DNA from: Bradyrhizobium commune
GTDB taxonomy: Bacteria > Pseudomonadota > Alphaproteobacteria > Rhizobiales > Xanthobacteraceae
DNA: 64,000 nucleotides
Direction: 5' to 3'
NCBI RefSeq assembly: GCF_015624505.1
Contig: NZ_CP061379.1
Coordinates: 7,129,001-7,193,000, forward strand
In this document: positions 43,304 through 52,200 of the stretch, piece after piece
Position numbering within the stretch: the stretch's first letter is position 1
Layout of the letters: every line of letters starts with the position of its first letter
Notes under the pieces: generated by a model
What the model was told of the DNA's origin: nothing
The model's input: the letters and a program-made list of their open reading frames with translations, nothing else
Databases searched by the model: none
Program-made: the position numbers and the translations under genes

Positions 43304-44965
43304 CTACGGCGTCATCGAGATCGGCGAGAAGTCGATGAACCAGCTCTTCGGCTGGATCACGCCGATGACCTTCGGGCTCATGGCGCGCGGGCCGACGTCG
43401 TGGGCGACGTAGAGGAAGGCGGCGTCATCGACGGAGGCCGCGTGCAGCTCGGCGAGCGCGGCGTCGCGCGCGGCGGGATCGAAGGTCTGCCGTGCCTTCT
43501 TCACCATCTCGTCGAACTTGGGGTTGTTGATGAAGCCCCAATTGTTCGAGACGGGAGGGGCCATGCTCGATTGCAGGAAGCGCACCAGCGCGAAGTACGG
43601 GTCCATCGCCGCATAGGTGACGTTGATGGCGTTGGAGCCGCGGGCCGACGGATCGCTGGCGCCCTTGCGCCAATTGGCACTGAACAGCGTGTTCCATTCG
43701 ATGACGTCGAGCTGCACGTCGAAATAGCACTCGGCCAGCGCCTGCTGGAGATATTCATTCATCGGCAACGGCAGCATCTGGCCGGAGCCGGACGTCGAGG
43801 TCTGGACCTTGACCGTCAGCTTCTTGTTCGGACCGAAGCCGGCCTCCTGCATCAGCTTCTGCGCGGCGGGCTTGTCGTACTTGATCTCGAAGGTCGGCTT
43901 GCCGCGCCAGGGGTGGCCGGGTTCGAAGGTGCCGGTCGCTGGCACCATCAGGCCGCCGAGCAATCCGTCCTTGAGGCCTTCGCGATCGATGCAGAGGTTT
44001 GCGGCCTTGCGCACACGGATGTCATTCCAGGGTGAGCCTTCGATGCGCGAGAATTGCCACGGCCAGACATGCGGCTGCTCGTTGGCGTAGAGCTTGAAGC
44101 CGCGCTGCTTGAGCTCGGGCAGCGCATCCGGCGCCGGCGCCTCGACCCAGTCGACCTGACCGGAGAGCAGCGCCGCGGTGCGGGCGTTCGCCTCCGGCAT
44201 CGGCAAGAGCACCATCTTGTCGATCTTGGGCACGCGGGCCTTGTTCCAATAATTCGCGTTCTTCACCAGTTCGAGCCGTTCGCGCGGCGTGAAGCTCACC
44301 ATCTTCCACGGGCCGGTGCCCGAGGCGTCCTTGGCGAACGCAGCCCAGGCGGCCTGCGATTTCGCCTTGGCATCGGCGCCTTCGGCCTTGTCGTAGAAGG
44401 CCTGCCACTTCGCCGGGCTCGCCATGAAGAGGTTGGTGAGGTTGATCGGCAGGAAGCTGTCGGGCTCCTTGGTGGTGAGCTCGACCGTCATGTCGTCGAT
44501 CTTCTTCGCCGACGCCAGCGTCGGCATGCGCGACGCCGTGACGCCGACCTGGCTGGCGTCGAATTGCGGCGCATCCTGCTTCAGCACCTTCTCGACGTTC
44601 CACACCACAGCATCGGCGTTGAACGGCGAACCATCATGGAAGGTGACGCCGGGGCGCAACTTGAAGGTCCATTTGGTCTTGTCGGAATCGTCGACCTTCC
44701 ATTCGGTGGCAAGGCCGGGGATCACGACGCTCGGCTTGTCGGCGGAGGACAGGTCCCAGCCGGTGAGCGCGTCATACATGGTCAGGCCGGTGAAGCGGTT
44801 GCCTTCAAAACCCTGATCGGGCTGGCCGAGCGTGCGCGGAATATCGCCAGCCGTCATGCCGATACGCAGCACGGTTTCCGCGCTGGCCGCGTGCGGCCAC
44901 GCGGCCGCAGTCGTCAAGGCCAGCGCCGCGATCAGTGCTGCGCGGGTGGTCGTCTTGATAAGCAT
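43304..44965 (-). CDS. ABC transporter substrate-binding protein, family 5 (DppA-like), paralogue 1
   Basis: This is a 553-residue periplasmic solute-binding protein of family 5 (peptide/nickel/opine type). Signal peptide at residues 1-27 (MLIKTTTRAALIAALAL, ending ASAETV). The conserved segments LATEWKVDDSDKTKWTFKLR, GVTFHDGSPFNADAVVWN and IDREGLKDGL are present. MLIKTT at 44965 is the start (AAGGA upstream); a longer frame begins at 45019 but lacks a signal-like start. It is the first gene of the importer operon, with the second paralogue divergent. Confidence 0.92.
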   Translation of the reverse strand: MLIKTTTRAALIAALALTTAAAWPHAASAETVLRIGMTAGDIPRTLGQPDQGFEGNRFTGLTMYDALTGWDLSSADKPSVVIPGLATEWKVDDSDKTKWTFKLRPGVTFHDGSPFNADAVVWNVEKVLKQDAPQFDASQVGVTASRMPTLASAKKIDDMTVELTTKEPDSFLPINLTNLFMASPAKWQAFYDKAEGADAKAKSQAAWAAFAKDASGTGPWKMVSFTPRERLELVKNANYWNKARVPKIDKMVLLPMPEANARTAALLSGQVDWVEAPAPDALPELKQRGFKLYANEQPHVWPWQFSRIEGSPWNDIRVRKAANLCIDREGLKDGLLGGLMVPATGTFEPGHPWRGKPTFEIKYDKPAAQKLMQEAGFGPNKKLTVKVQTSTSGSGQMLPLPMNEYLQQALAECYFDVQLDVIEWNTLFSANWRKGASDPSARGSNAINVTYAAMDPYFALVRFLQSSMAPPVSNNWGFINNPKFDEMVKKARQTFDPAARDAALAELHAASVDDAAFLYVAHDVGPRAMSPKVIGVIQPKSWFIDFSPISMTP

Positions 44966-45190
44966 TACTTCAGTCCTTTTCCGGCTTTCGATGACTAATT
45001 TTGATGCAAACGTATGCAATGGCTATGCCAATGGGGACGCTTATTCCGCGAATTGCCCCTGCGACGACAAGTCCTTGTGATCGCGCGTACGCATAGGCGC
45101 CGCGCTGCCTATTCTGGCATCAAGATTGCAGGTTTGGCCTCGAATTCTCCCTTGAGTTTTGCCTTTGACTTTTCCTTGGAGCTTTGGGCC

Positions 45191-46786
45191 ATGCGTATCC
45201 GTCTATCGACCTGTCTCGCCGTGCTTGCGCTGGCGTCGTTCGCAATCCCGGCGCGCGCCGAAACGGTGGTGCGCTACGGCATCTCCATGGCGGATATTCC
45301 GCTGACGACCGGCCAGCCCGATCGCGGCGCCGGCGCCTATCAGTTCACAGCGTACACGATCTACGATCCGCTGGTCGCGTGGGAGATGGACGTCGCTGAC
45401 CGTCCGGGAAAGCTGGTGCCCGGGCTCGCCACCGAATGGAAGGTCGATGACAACGACAAGACAAAGTGGCGCTTCAGCTTGCGCAAGGGTGTGAAGTTTC
45501 ACGACGGCAGCGAGTTCAACGCCGATGCGGTGATCTGGAATCTCGACAAGGTCCTGAACGACAAGGCGCCGCAATTCGACAAGCGCCAGAGCGCGCAGGT
45601 GAAGACCCGCCTGCCCTCGGTCGCGAGCTACGCCAAGATCGACGATTCCACCGTGGAGATCACCACCAAGACGGTGGACTCGTTCTTTCCCTATCAAATG
45701 CTGTGGTTCCTGGTGTCGAGCCCGGCGCAATATGAAAAGCTCGGCAAGGATTGGGACAAGTTTGCGAGCCAGCCCTCCGGCACCGGCCCGTTCAAGCTGA
45801 CCAAGCTGGTGCCGCGCGAGCTCGCCGAGCTCACCAAGAACCCGGACTACTGGAACAAGAAGCGCATTCCCAAGGTCGACAAGCTCGTGCTGGTGCCGAT
45901 GCCGGAAGCGCTGACGCGCACCAACGCGCTGCTCGCGGGTCAGGTCGATCTGATCGAGACGCCGGCGCCGGACGCCGTGCCGCAGCTGAAAGCGGCCGGC
46001 ATGAAGATCGTCGACAACGTCACGCCGCATGTCTGGAATTATCATCTCAGCGTGCTGCCGGGCTCGCCCTGGACCGACATCCGCCTGCGCAAGGCGCTGA
46101 ACCTCGCGATCGATCGCGAAGGCGTGGTCGGCCTGATGAACGGACTCGCCAAGCCCGCCAAGGGCCAGGTCGACCCGTCGAGCCCGTGGTTCGGCAAGCC
46201 GACGTTCGAGCTGAAATACGATCTCGCGGCGGCGAAGAAGCTGGTCGAAGAGGCCGGCTACTCCAAGGAAAAACCGCTGAAGACCACCTTCATCATCGCG
46301 CAGGGCGGCACCGGCCAGATGCTGTCGCTGCCGATGAATGAATTCCTGCAACAGAGCTTCAAGGAGATCGGCATCGACATCGACTTCAAGGTGGTCGAGC
46401 TCGAGACGCTCTATACGCATTGGCGCAAGGGCGCGGCCGACGAGATCAACGCCGGCATCACCGCCAACAACATCGCCTATGTCACCTCCGATCCGCTCTA
46501 CGCCATCGTCCGCTTCTTCGCCTCCGACCAGATGGCGCCGGTCGGCGTCAACTGGGGCGGCTACAAGAACCCGAAGGTCGACGCGCTGATCACCGAAGCC
46601 AAGCAGACTTTTGATACCGCCAAGCAGGACGAGCTGATCGCGCAGGCGCACGCTTTGATCGTCGACGACGCTGCGCTGGTCTGGGTGGTCCACGACACCA
46701 ACCCGCACGCGCTGTCGCCCAAGATCAAGCAGTTCGTGCAGGCGCAGCACTGGTTCCAGGATCTGACGACGATCGGGGTGGAGTGA
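45191..46786 (+). CDS. ABC transporter substrate-binding protein, family 5 (DppA-like), paralogue 2
   Basis: This is a 531-residue paralogue of the divergent binding protein. Signal peptide: MRIRLSTCLAVLALASF, cleaving after ARA (residues 1-23). Shared segments include LATEWKVDDNDKTKWRFSLRKG, FHDGSEFNADAVIWNLDKV and WTDIRLRKALNLAIDREGV. The ATG at 45191 fits the signal peptide; the frame upstream from 45014 is spurious. A 225-bp divergent region (44966-45190) separates the two genes and must hold both promoters. Two binding proteins for one permease set would broaden substrate range. Confidence 0.92.
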   Translation: MRIRLSTCLAVLALASFAIPARAETVVRYGISMADIPLTTGQPDRGAGAYQFTAYTIYDPLVAWEMDVADRPGKLVPGLATEWKVDDNDKTKWRFSLRKGVKFHDGSEFNADAVIWNLDKVLNDKAPQFDKRQSAQVKTRLPSVASYAKIDDSTVEITTKTVDSFFPYQMLWFLVSSPAQYEKLGKDWDKFASQPSGTGPFKLTKLVPRELAELTKNPDYWNKKRIPKVDKLVLVPMPEALTRTNALLAGQVDLIETPAPDAVPQLKAAGMKIVDNVTPHVWNYHLSVLPGSPWTDIRLRKALNLAIDREGVVGLMNGLAKPAKGQVDPSSPWFGKPTFELKYDLAAAKKLVEEAGYSKEKPLKTTFIIAQGGTGQMLSLPMNEFLQQSFKEIGIDIDFKVVELETLYTHWRKGAADEINAGITANNIAYVTSDPLYAIVRFFASDQMAPVGVNWGGYKNPKVDALITEAKQTFDTAKQDELIAQAHALIVDDAALVWVVHDTNPHALSPKIKQFVQAQHWFQDLTTIGVE

Positions 46787-46805
46787 GGCAGCAAGCACAG
46801 CTGCC

Positions 46806-46921
46806 GTAGGGTGGGTTAGCCGAAGGCGTAACCCACCACTGTCCGTCACTGCGGAAACCAAAATTGGTGGGTTACGCCGAGCAGAAGCGCTTTGCGCATC
46901 TGCAGGGCTAACCCACCCTAC
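46806..46921. repeat. Dispersed palindromic repeat, family C
   Basis: Outer arms GTAGGGTGGGTTAGC and GCTAACCCACCCTAC, with inner GTAACCCACC/GGTGGGTTAC. Matches copies at 11174 and 33470. It lies between the convergent binding-protein and cyclase genes. Confidence 0.88.
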
Positions 46922-46937
46922 AAACCACACACGCCCC

Positions 46938-49172
46938 CTACTTCGTCAGCAGCGCAAACGCCCCGGTCCAGCCCTCCGGCGGTGGATCGAGCTGGAAATC
47001 CTTGATGCGCGCTTCGTAAAGCTTGAACAGCTTTTCCAGCGTGTCGGCGTCCTCGCTCTTGCGGCCGCGTTCGATCGCGTCCAGTGCGCCCTGCCAGTCG
47101 CGGCTGCGGTAGCAAGACAGCATCTCGATGGTGATGTTGCGCAGGCGCTGGAAGGCGGCCGAATGCATCACGTCCTCGCGGCCGGCGATCGCATAGATCA
47201 CCTCGGGCTCGCTCTTGCCCTTGACCATGATGAAGTCGAGCTCGAGGATCGCGAACTTGTCCTTGGCGGCAAGCGCCGTTCGCGAACCGACGATGATCGG
47301 AAAACCGTATTCCTTGGTCTGGCCTTCCAGGCGCGAGGCAAGGTTCACGCTGTCGCCGAGCACCGAATAGTTCTTCTTCAGGTCGGAGCCCATGTTGCCG
47401 ACCACGCCGATGCCGGTGTTGAGACCGATGCCGACATTGAGCGGGATGTAGACATGGCCGCCGTCGGCCGCCTCCTGCTCGCGCGCCTTGTTGACCACGT
47501 CGATCTTCTCCAGCATCTGGATCGCGGCCTCGCAGGCGTTGACCTCGTGCTCGGCATCGTCGAGCGGCGCGTTCCAGAACGCCATGATGGCGTCGCCCAT
47601 GTACTTGTCGACGTAGCCCTTCTCTTCGATGATCACGTCGGTGAGCGGCGTCAGGAAGCGGTTCATCAGCGCGATCAGCCCTTGCGGATCGTGCTTGTAA
47701 CTCTCCGAGATCGTGGTGAAGCCGCGCACGTCGGAGAACATGATCGTCATCTCGCGTTCCTCGCCGCCGAGCACGACCTTCTCCGGCGACTGCGCCATCT
47801 GCTCGACCAGAACCGGCGACATGTATTGCGCGAAGATGCCGCGGATCTCCTTGCGCTGCCGCTGCTCGCGCACGAAGCTCGCGAAGATGAAGGTCAGGTA
47901 GATCGCGGTGGTCGACAGCAGCGGATAGGTGAAGTCGATCAGGTAGCGGTACTGCGCGTAAAAGAACCAGGACGTGCCAACCAGCACGGCGGCAAACATC
48001 GCACCCGCGAGCACCAGGCGCACCGGTCCGAGATTCGGCGTGAAGATGATGACGAGAAGGCCGATGATGAGGGCGGCGAGCAATTCGACGCCGAGCGCGT
48101 AGTTCGGCTGCGAGATCACCGCGCCGCTCAGCACGCTTTCGAGCACCTGAGCGTGGATCTCGACGCCCGGCATGGCCCGGGACACCGGCGTGGTCTTGAT
48201 GTCGTTGAGCCCGACCGCGGAGGTGCCGATCAGCACCAGCTTGCCGGCGATCTTGCTCGCCGGCACGGTGTTGTCGAGCACGTCGGCGGCCGAGACGTAG
48301 ATCGAGGGATCATGTGGGGCGTAGTGCACCCAGAGCTGACCGTTCTTGTCGGTCGGAATCTCGACGCCCTTGAGCCGGATCGCCCGCACGCCGGTCTTGT
48401 CGGTCCTGACCAGCAACGTCGGCGTGCCGGTGATGACGCGCAGGATCTCGAGGCTGAGCGAGGGCATGATATTGTCTTGCGCTCGCATGATCATCGGCAC
48501 CCGCCGGATCAGGCCGTCGCGCTCGGTCCGGATCGTGAACAGGCCGCGGCCGGCGGCGACCTTCTCGATCACCGGCACGTTGCGCAAGAGGCCGGGGAAT
48601 TCGAACAGGAACTTCTCGGCGTTCTCTTCGCCGACCGTCGCGACGCCGGTGAAGGGAAGCGTCTTGTCGAGCTCGGAGCCGACCTCCGGCTGTCCCGTCT
48701 CGCCCAGCACGACGCGCGAGCGCCTGATGGCGTCACTGAGGATCTGGTCGTTGCTCGGCAGCTCGCGCAGCCTGGTGCGGGTGGCATCGTCGAGATAGCG
48801 CATCTGGCCGGCGACCAGATCCGGATTGAGCCTGTCGGCCTCGGAGAACACGACGTCGAAGCCGATCGCGACCGCGCCGTTGCCGGTGAGGTTGATGATC
48901 ATGTCCGCGATCCGCGTCCGCGGCCACGGCCATTGGCCAAACCTGGCAAGGCTCTTGTCGTCGATGTCGATGATGGTGACCGGCCGGACCCCCTTCTTGT
49001 CGCGCGGGTCGATCAGCTGGAACATGTCGAAGGTGCGCAGCCGCAGCTCCTGGACCGGCGGCGGATCCCAGACGCGCAGGCCGGCAAACCCGATCAGCAG
49101 CACGAGGCAGACCATCCGCGCAAAGCCGAATTTTCGCGCGAACCAACGCCGGAGGATCTTGAGGCGCTTCAT
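46938..49172 (-). CDS. CHASE2-domain adenylate cyclase
   Basis: This is a 744-residue membrane signalling enzyme. It has an N-terminal transmembrane helix (about residues 19-34), an extracytoplasmic CHASE2 sensor domain (about residues 42-340, with VTIIDIDDKSLARFGQWPWPR), three transmembrane helices (about 350-440), and a class III cyclase domain. The metal-binding Asp residues are in MFSDVRGFT and YMGDAIMAFW; Lys in VDKYMGD matches adenine specificity, and LGDSVNLASRLEG supplies the transition-state residues, so an active adenylate cyclase is expected. It starts 116 bases after the giant secreted protein on the same strand with no clear terminator between them. CHASE2 and FecR domains tend to be neighbours, in my recollection. 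Confidence 0.93.
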   Translation of the reverse strand: MKRLKILRRWFARKFGFARMVCLVLLIGFAGLRVWDPPPVQELRLRTFDMFQLIDPRDKKGVRPVTIIDIDDKSLARFGQWPWPRTRIADMIINLTGNGAVAIGFDVVFSEADRLNPDLVAGQMRYLDDATRTRLRELPSNDQILSDAIRRSRVVLGETGQPEVGSELDKTLPFTGVATVGEENAEKFLFEFPGLLRNVPVIEKVAAGRGLFTIRTERDGLIRRVPMIMRAQDNIMPSLSLEILRVITGTPTLLVRTDKTGVRAIRLKGVEIPTDKNGQLWVHYAPHDPSIYVSAADVLDNTVPASKIAGKLVLIGTSAVGLNDIKTTPVSRAMPGVEIHAQVLESVLSGAVISQPNYALGVELLAALIIGLLVIIFTPNLGPVRLVLAGAMFAAVLVGTSWFFYAQYRYLIDFTYPLLSTTAIYLTFIFASFVREQRQRKEIRGIFAQYMSPVLVEQMAQSPEKVVLGGEEREMTIMFSDVRGFTTISESYKHDPQGLIALMNRFLTPLTDVIIEEKGYVDKYMGDAIMAFWNAPLDDAEHEVNACEAAIQMLEKIDVVNKAREQEAADGGHVYIPLNVGIGLNTGIGVVGNMGSDLKKNYSVLGDSVNLASRLEGQTKEYGFPIIVGSRTALAAKDKFAILELDFIMVKGKSEPEVIYAIAGREDVMHSAAFQRLRNITIEMLSCYRSRDWQGALDAIERGRKSEDADTLEKLFKLYEARIKDFQLDPPPEGWTGAFALLTK

Positions 49173-49288
49173 TGTGGTCGGACTTCCTGCCCTGGATCAC
49201 GATTGCCGGGCCCGATCTTGGATCGAAGCCCGGGAAATGACCATGCCCTTGGCGGCAACAGGCGCAGCTTTTTTGGCGCGGCAGGCCC

Positions 49289-52200
49289 TTAGAGAATCCC
49301 GCCGCCCGAATGGTTCGTGATGATGAAGTCGTTGGCGTGCAGATTGCCGGCGACGACGTTCTTCAGCAGGATCGTCTCGTGGTCGTCCAGCGTGACCAGC
49401 GTGTCGGCGTTCTGCTGGGCGATGGTGAGGTCGCTGAACGCATTGATGTTGCCGAACTGGCGCACGTCGATCTTGTCGAGGGTGGTGTCGAAGCCGAGCA
49501 CCGTGTGCTGAATATTATCCGGGGAGGACGTTTGCGAGAACACGAACTGATCCTGCCCGCCATTGCCGTTCAGCGTGTCGCTCGAATGCGTGCCGAACAG
49601 CACATCCTTGCCGCCGGTGCCGACCAGCGAGACCGGTCCCGAGCCGCCCTCGCTGAAGATGAAGTTCACGGTGTCGCTGGCGCCGAAGCTGTCGTTGACC
49701 TTGAACGTAACCATATCCGTCGCCGGCTTGTCTTCTCCCGGATCGTAGGTGATTCCGCTCGCCAGGAAGGTATTGATGTCGCTTAGATTGCCGGCCCCCG
49801 TTTCGGGAGAAACGCTTGATCCCTCAAACTGAGTCGAGGCGCTGAGCGCAAATGCTTCCGATGGCGCCGCGGGATCCTCGTCGGTGATTGCCAAACCAAG
49901 CACGGACGTCGTGCCGTCCGGATTTTCCGACACAGTGAAATGCGTCGTATCGATTTCGGGACCGGCGACCGGATCGATCGTGACGGCATGAGTCTGGGGC
50001 AAGGTCGTCGCGGAGGTATGGCTGCTGTCGACGACGCTCGTTGCAGTCACCGTGAGGTTAAAGCTGCCGACATAGCCGACCGGCGTGGTAAGCGCGAGGT
50101 TGCCGCCGAGATCGGTCGCCTCGATGTGCCAGGTGTTGTTGCTGGCGTCGTAGGCTCCGTAATTGAATTCCGAACCGGCAGGCGCACCCGCAATCGTGAC
50201 GTAGGTGTCGTCGGGGTGCGCGCCGGTCGGGATGGTTACCGTGATCGGAACGTTGATCGCGGTGTGCTCAGGACCTTCCGATTTGGCAATATTGGACAAC
50301 TCGCCGGAACTAAGCCCCAGGAAGCCCTCGATCGAAGCCTGGTACGTAGGGTACGAGCTCAGAAACGCTTCAAAATTCCCGTCGGTCGGGACAATTTGCG
50401 AGTCGTTGACATCGCTGTGCGCGGTCGAGACGATGGCAACCTGACCGGTGGTGCTGGTGTCGCCGAAGCCGTCCTCGAAGCTCTGCACGACCTCGCCGTT
50501 CACGCGGATATTGTCGACAGCCAGGAAGGACGTAACCGCATAGTCCTTCTCGTTCATCACACCCGTGCCGAAGGAGTACGTGCCGTCGGTCTGAACCGTG
50601 TAGGTAAACGTGTGCCAGCCGGTCGAGCCATAGCTTCCAGTCGCCTCGATGTCCGATAACAGGAACGCGGCGCCATTCACGCTGGCGAAGGCAAAGTCGT
50701 TGAACGGCAGATAGTCATCAGTGGTGAAATTCCAATCGAGACTGACGATGTCACCGGCATGCAGCGACAGCGGGGTCACAAGCGCCGCGCCATCCGTGGG
50801 ATAGATGCTCGTGTTCGGTCCAAGCGACAGGACCGGAGCGACGGCAGTTTCGACCTCTGTGGGAGCCGTCACTTCCGTGCCGATCGAGGCGGCCTGGTCG
50901 GACACCGGCGTCGTGCCGCCATGGCCTGCGCCGGAGATGTCGATCGAGACCGCGGAAGAGGTGCTGACCGCACCGGTATAGGTGTTGTCGAGCCCGTGGA
51001 CGTCGAGCGTGCCGGGCGTGCCGCTGAAACCTTCATTCGGGACAAAACGGATCAGCGTGTCGGTGCTCAGCACCAGCGCACTGCTGTCGCTGACGCCGGA
51101 AATATCGACCCACTGATCGGTGCCCGCGATTTCGTATTGCCAGCTGCCCTGATCCGCTGTGGCGTGGTCGGCGCTGACCGCGATGGCCTTGAAGCTCGCG
51201 CCGGCGTCGACATCGTGGAACTTGCCCGCGAAGAGATCGCTGACGGCCGTTCCGGCTGGATCGGTGTCATCGCCACTGACGGAGGTCAGCGTCGCGCCGT
51301 CGAGCGTCGGGGCATCATTGGCGCCGTTGACGTTCACCGTCAGCGTCGCGGTGCCGCTGACGCCGTGCACGTCCGTGGTCTGGACTGTGAACGTGTCGAC
51401 ATAGGAGCCGGTCGACAGCGCGTTGATCGCCGTGGCGTCGGGCACGTAGTCGTAGCTGCCGTCGGAGTTGACCGTCAGCGCGCCGTAATGGCCCGCGACC
51501 GTCGTCGTCGCATGATGGTCCGCATCGAGCACGGTGTAGGTCAGCGACGCCGTCTCGCCGGTGTCGGCATCGGTTCCGGCCAGCTTGCCGGTGAGATCGG
51601 CGAAGCTGTCGGTGACGCCCGTGTCCGTGAGCGTGCCGATGCTGAGATCGGCGAGGGTCGGCGCATCGTTGGCACCGGTGACGTTCACCGTGAATGTCGC
51701 CGTGCCGGTGGCGCCGTGCGCGTCCGTGGTCTGCACCGTGAACGTGTCGACATGAGGCCCCGCCGACAGCGCGTTGATCGCGGTTGCGTCGGGCACGTAG
51801 TCGTAGCTGCCGTCGGAATTGACCGTCAGCGCGCCGTAGTGGCCCGCGACCGTCGTCGCCGTATGGCTGTCGGCGTCGAGCACGGCATAGGTCAGCGTTG
51901 CTGTCTCGCCGGTGTCGGCATCGGTCCCGACCAGCTGGCCAGTGATATCCGAGAAGGTATCGGCCGCAGCCGTATCCACCAGCGGCCCCGTGGTCACCGC
52001 GGCCACGGTCGGCGCGTCGTTCGTGCCGGTGATCGTCACGGTGACCTGGGCCGTGTCGCAACCGCCGTTGTGATCCTTCAGCTCGATGGTGGACATCACC
52101 GTCACGGTCTGGTCTTTGCCGAGGAAGTCGAGCGAGCTGTCGGCGACCGAATAGGTCCAGCCGATCGTGCCGTCGTTCTTGTTGCCGGCCTGCTGGAGCG

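Noticed and set aside
46806..46921. Family C palindrome as an insertion sequence or transposon end
   Set aside because: It is about 115 bases with no transposase and no target duplication that I can see; it fits a dispersed intergenic repeat.
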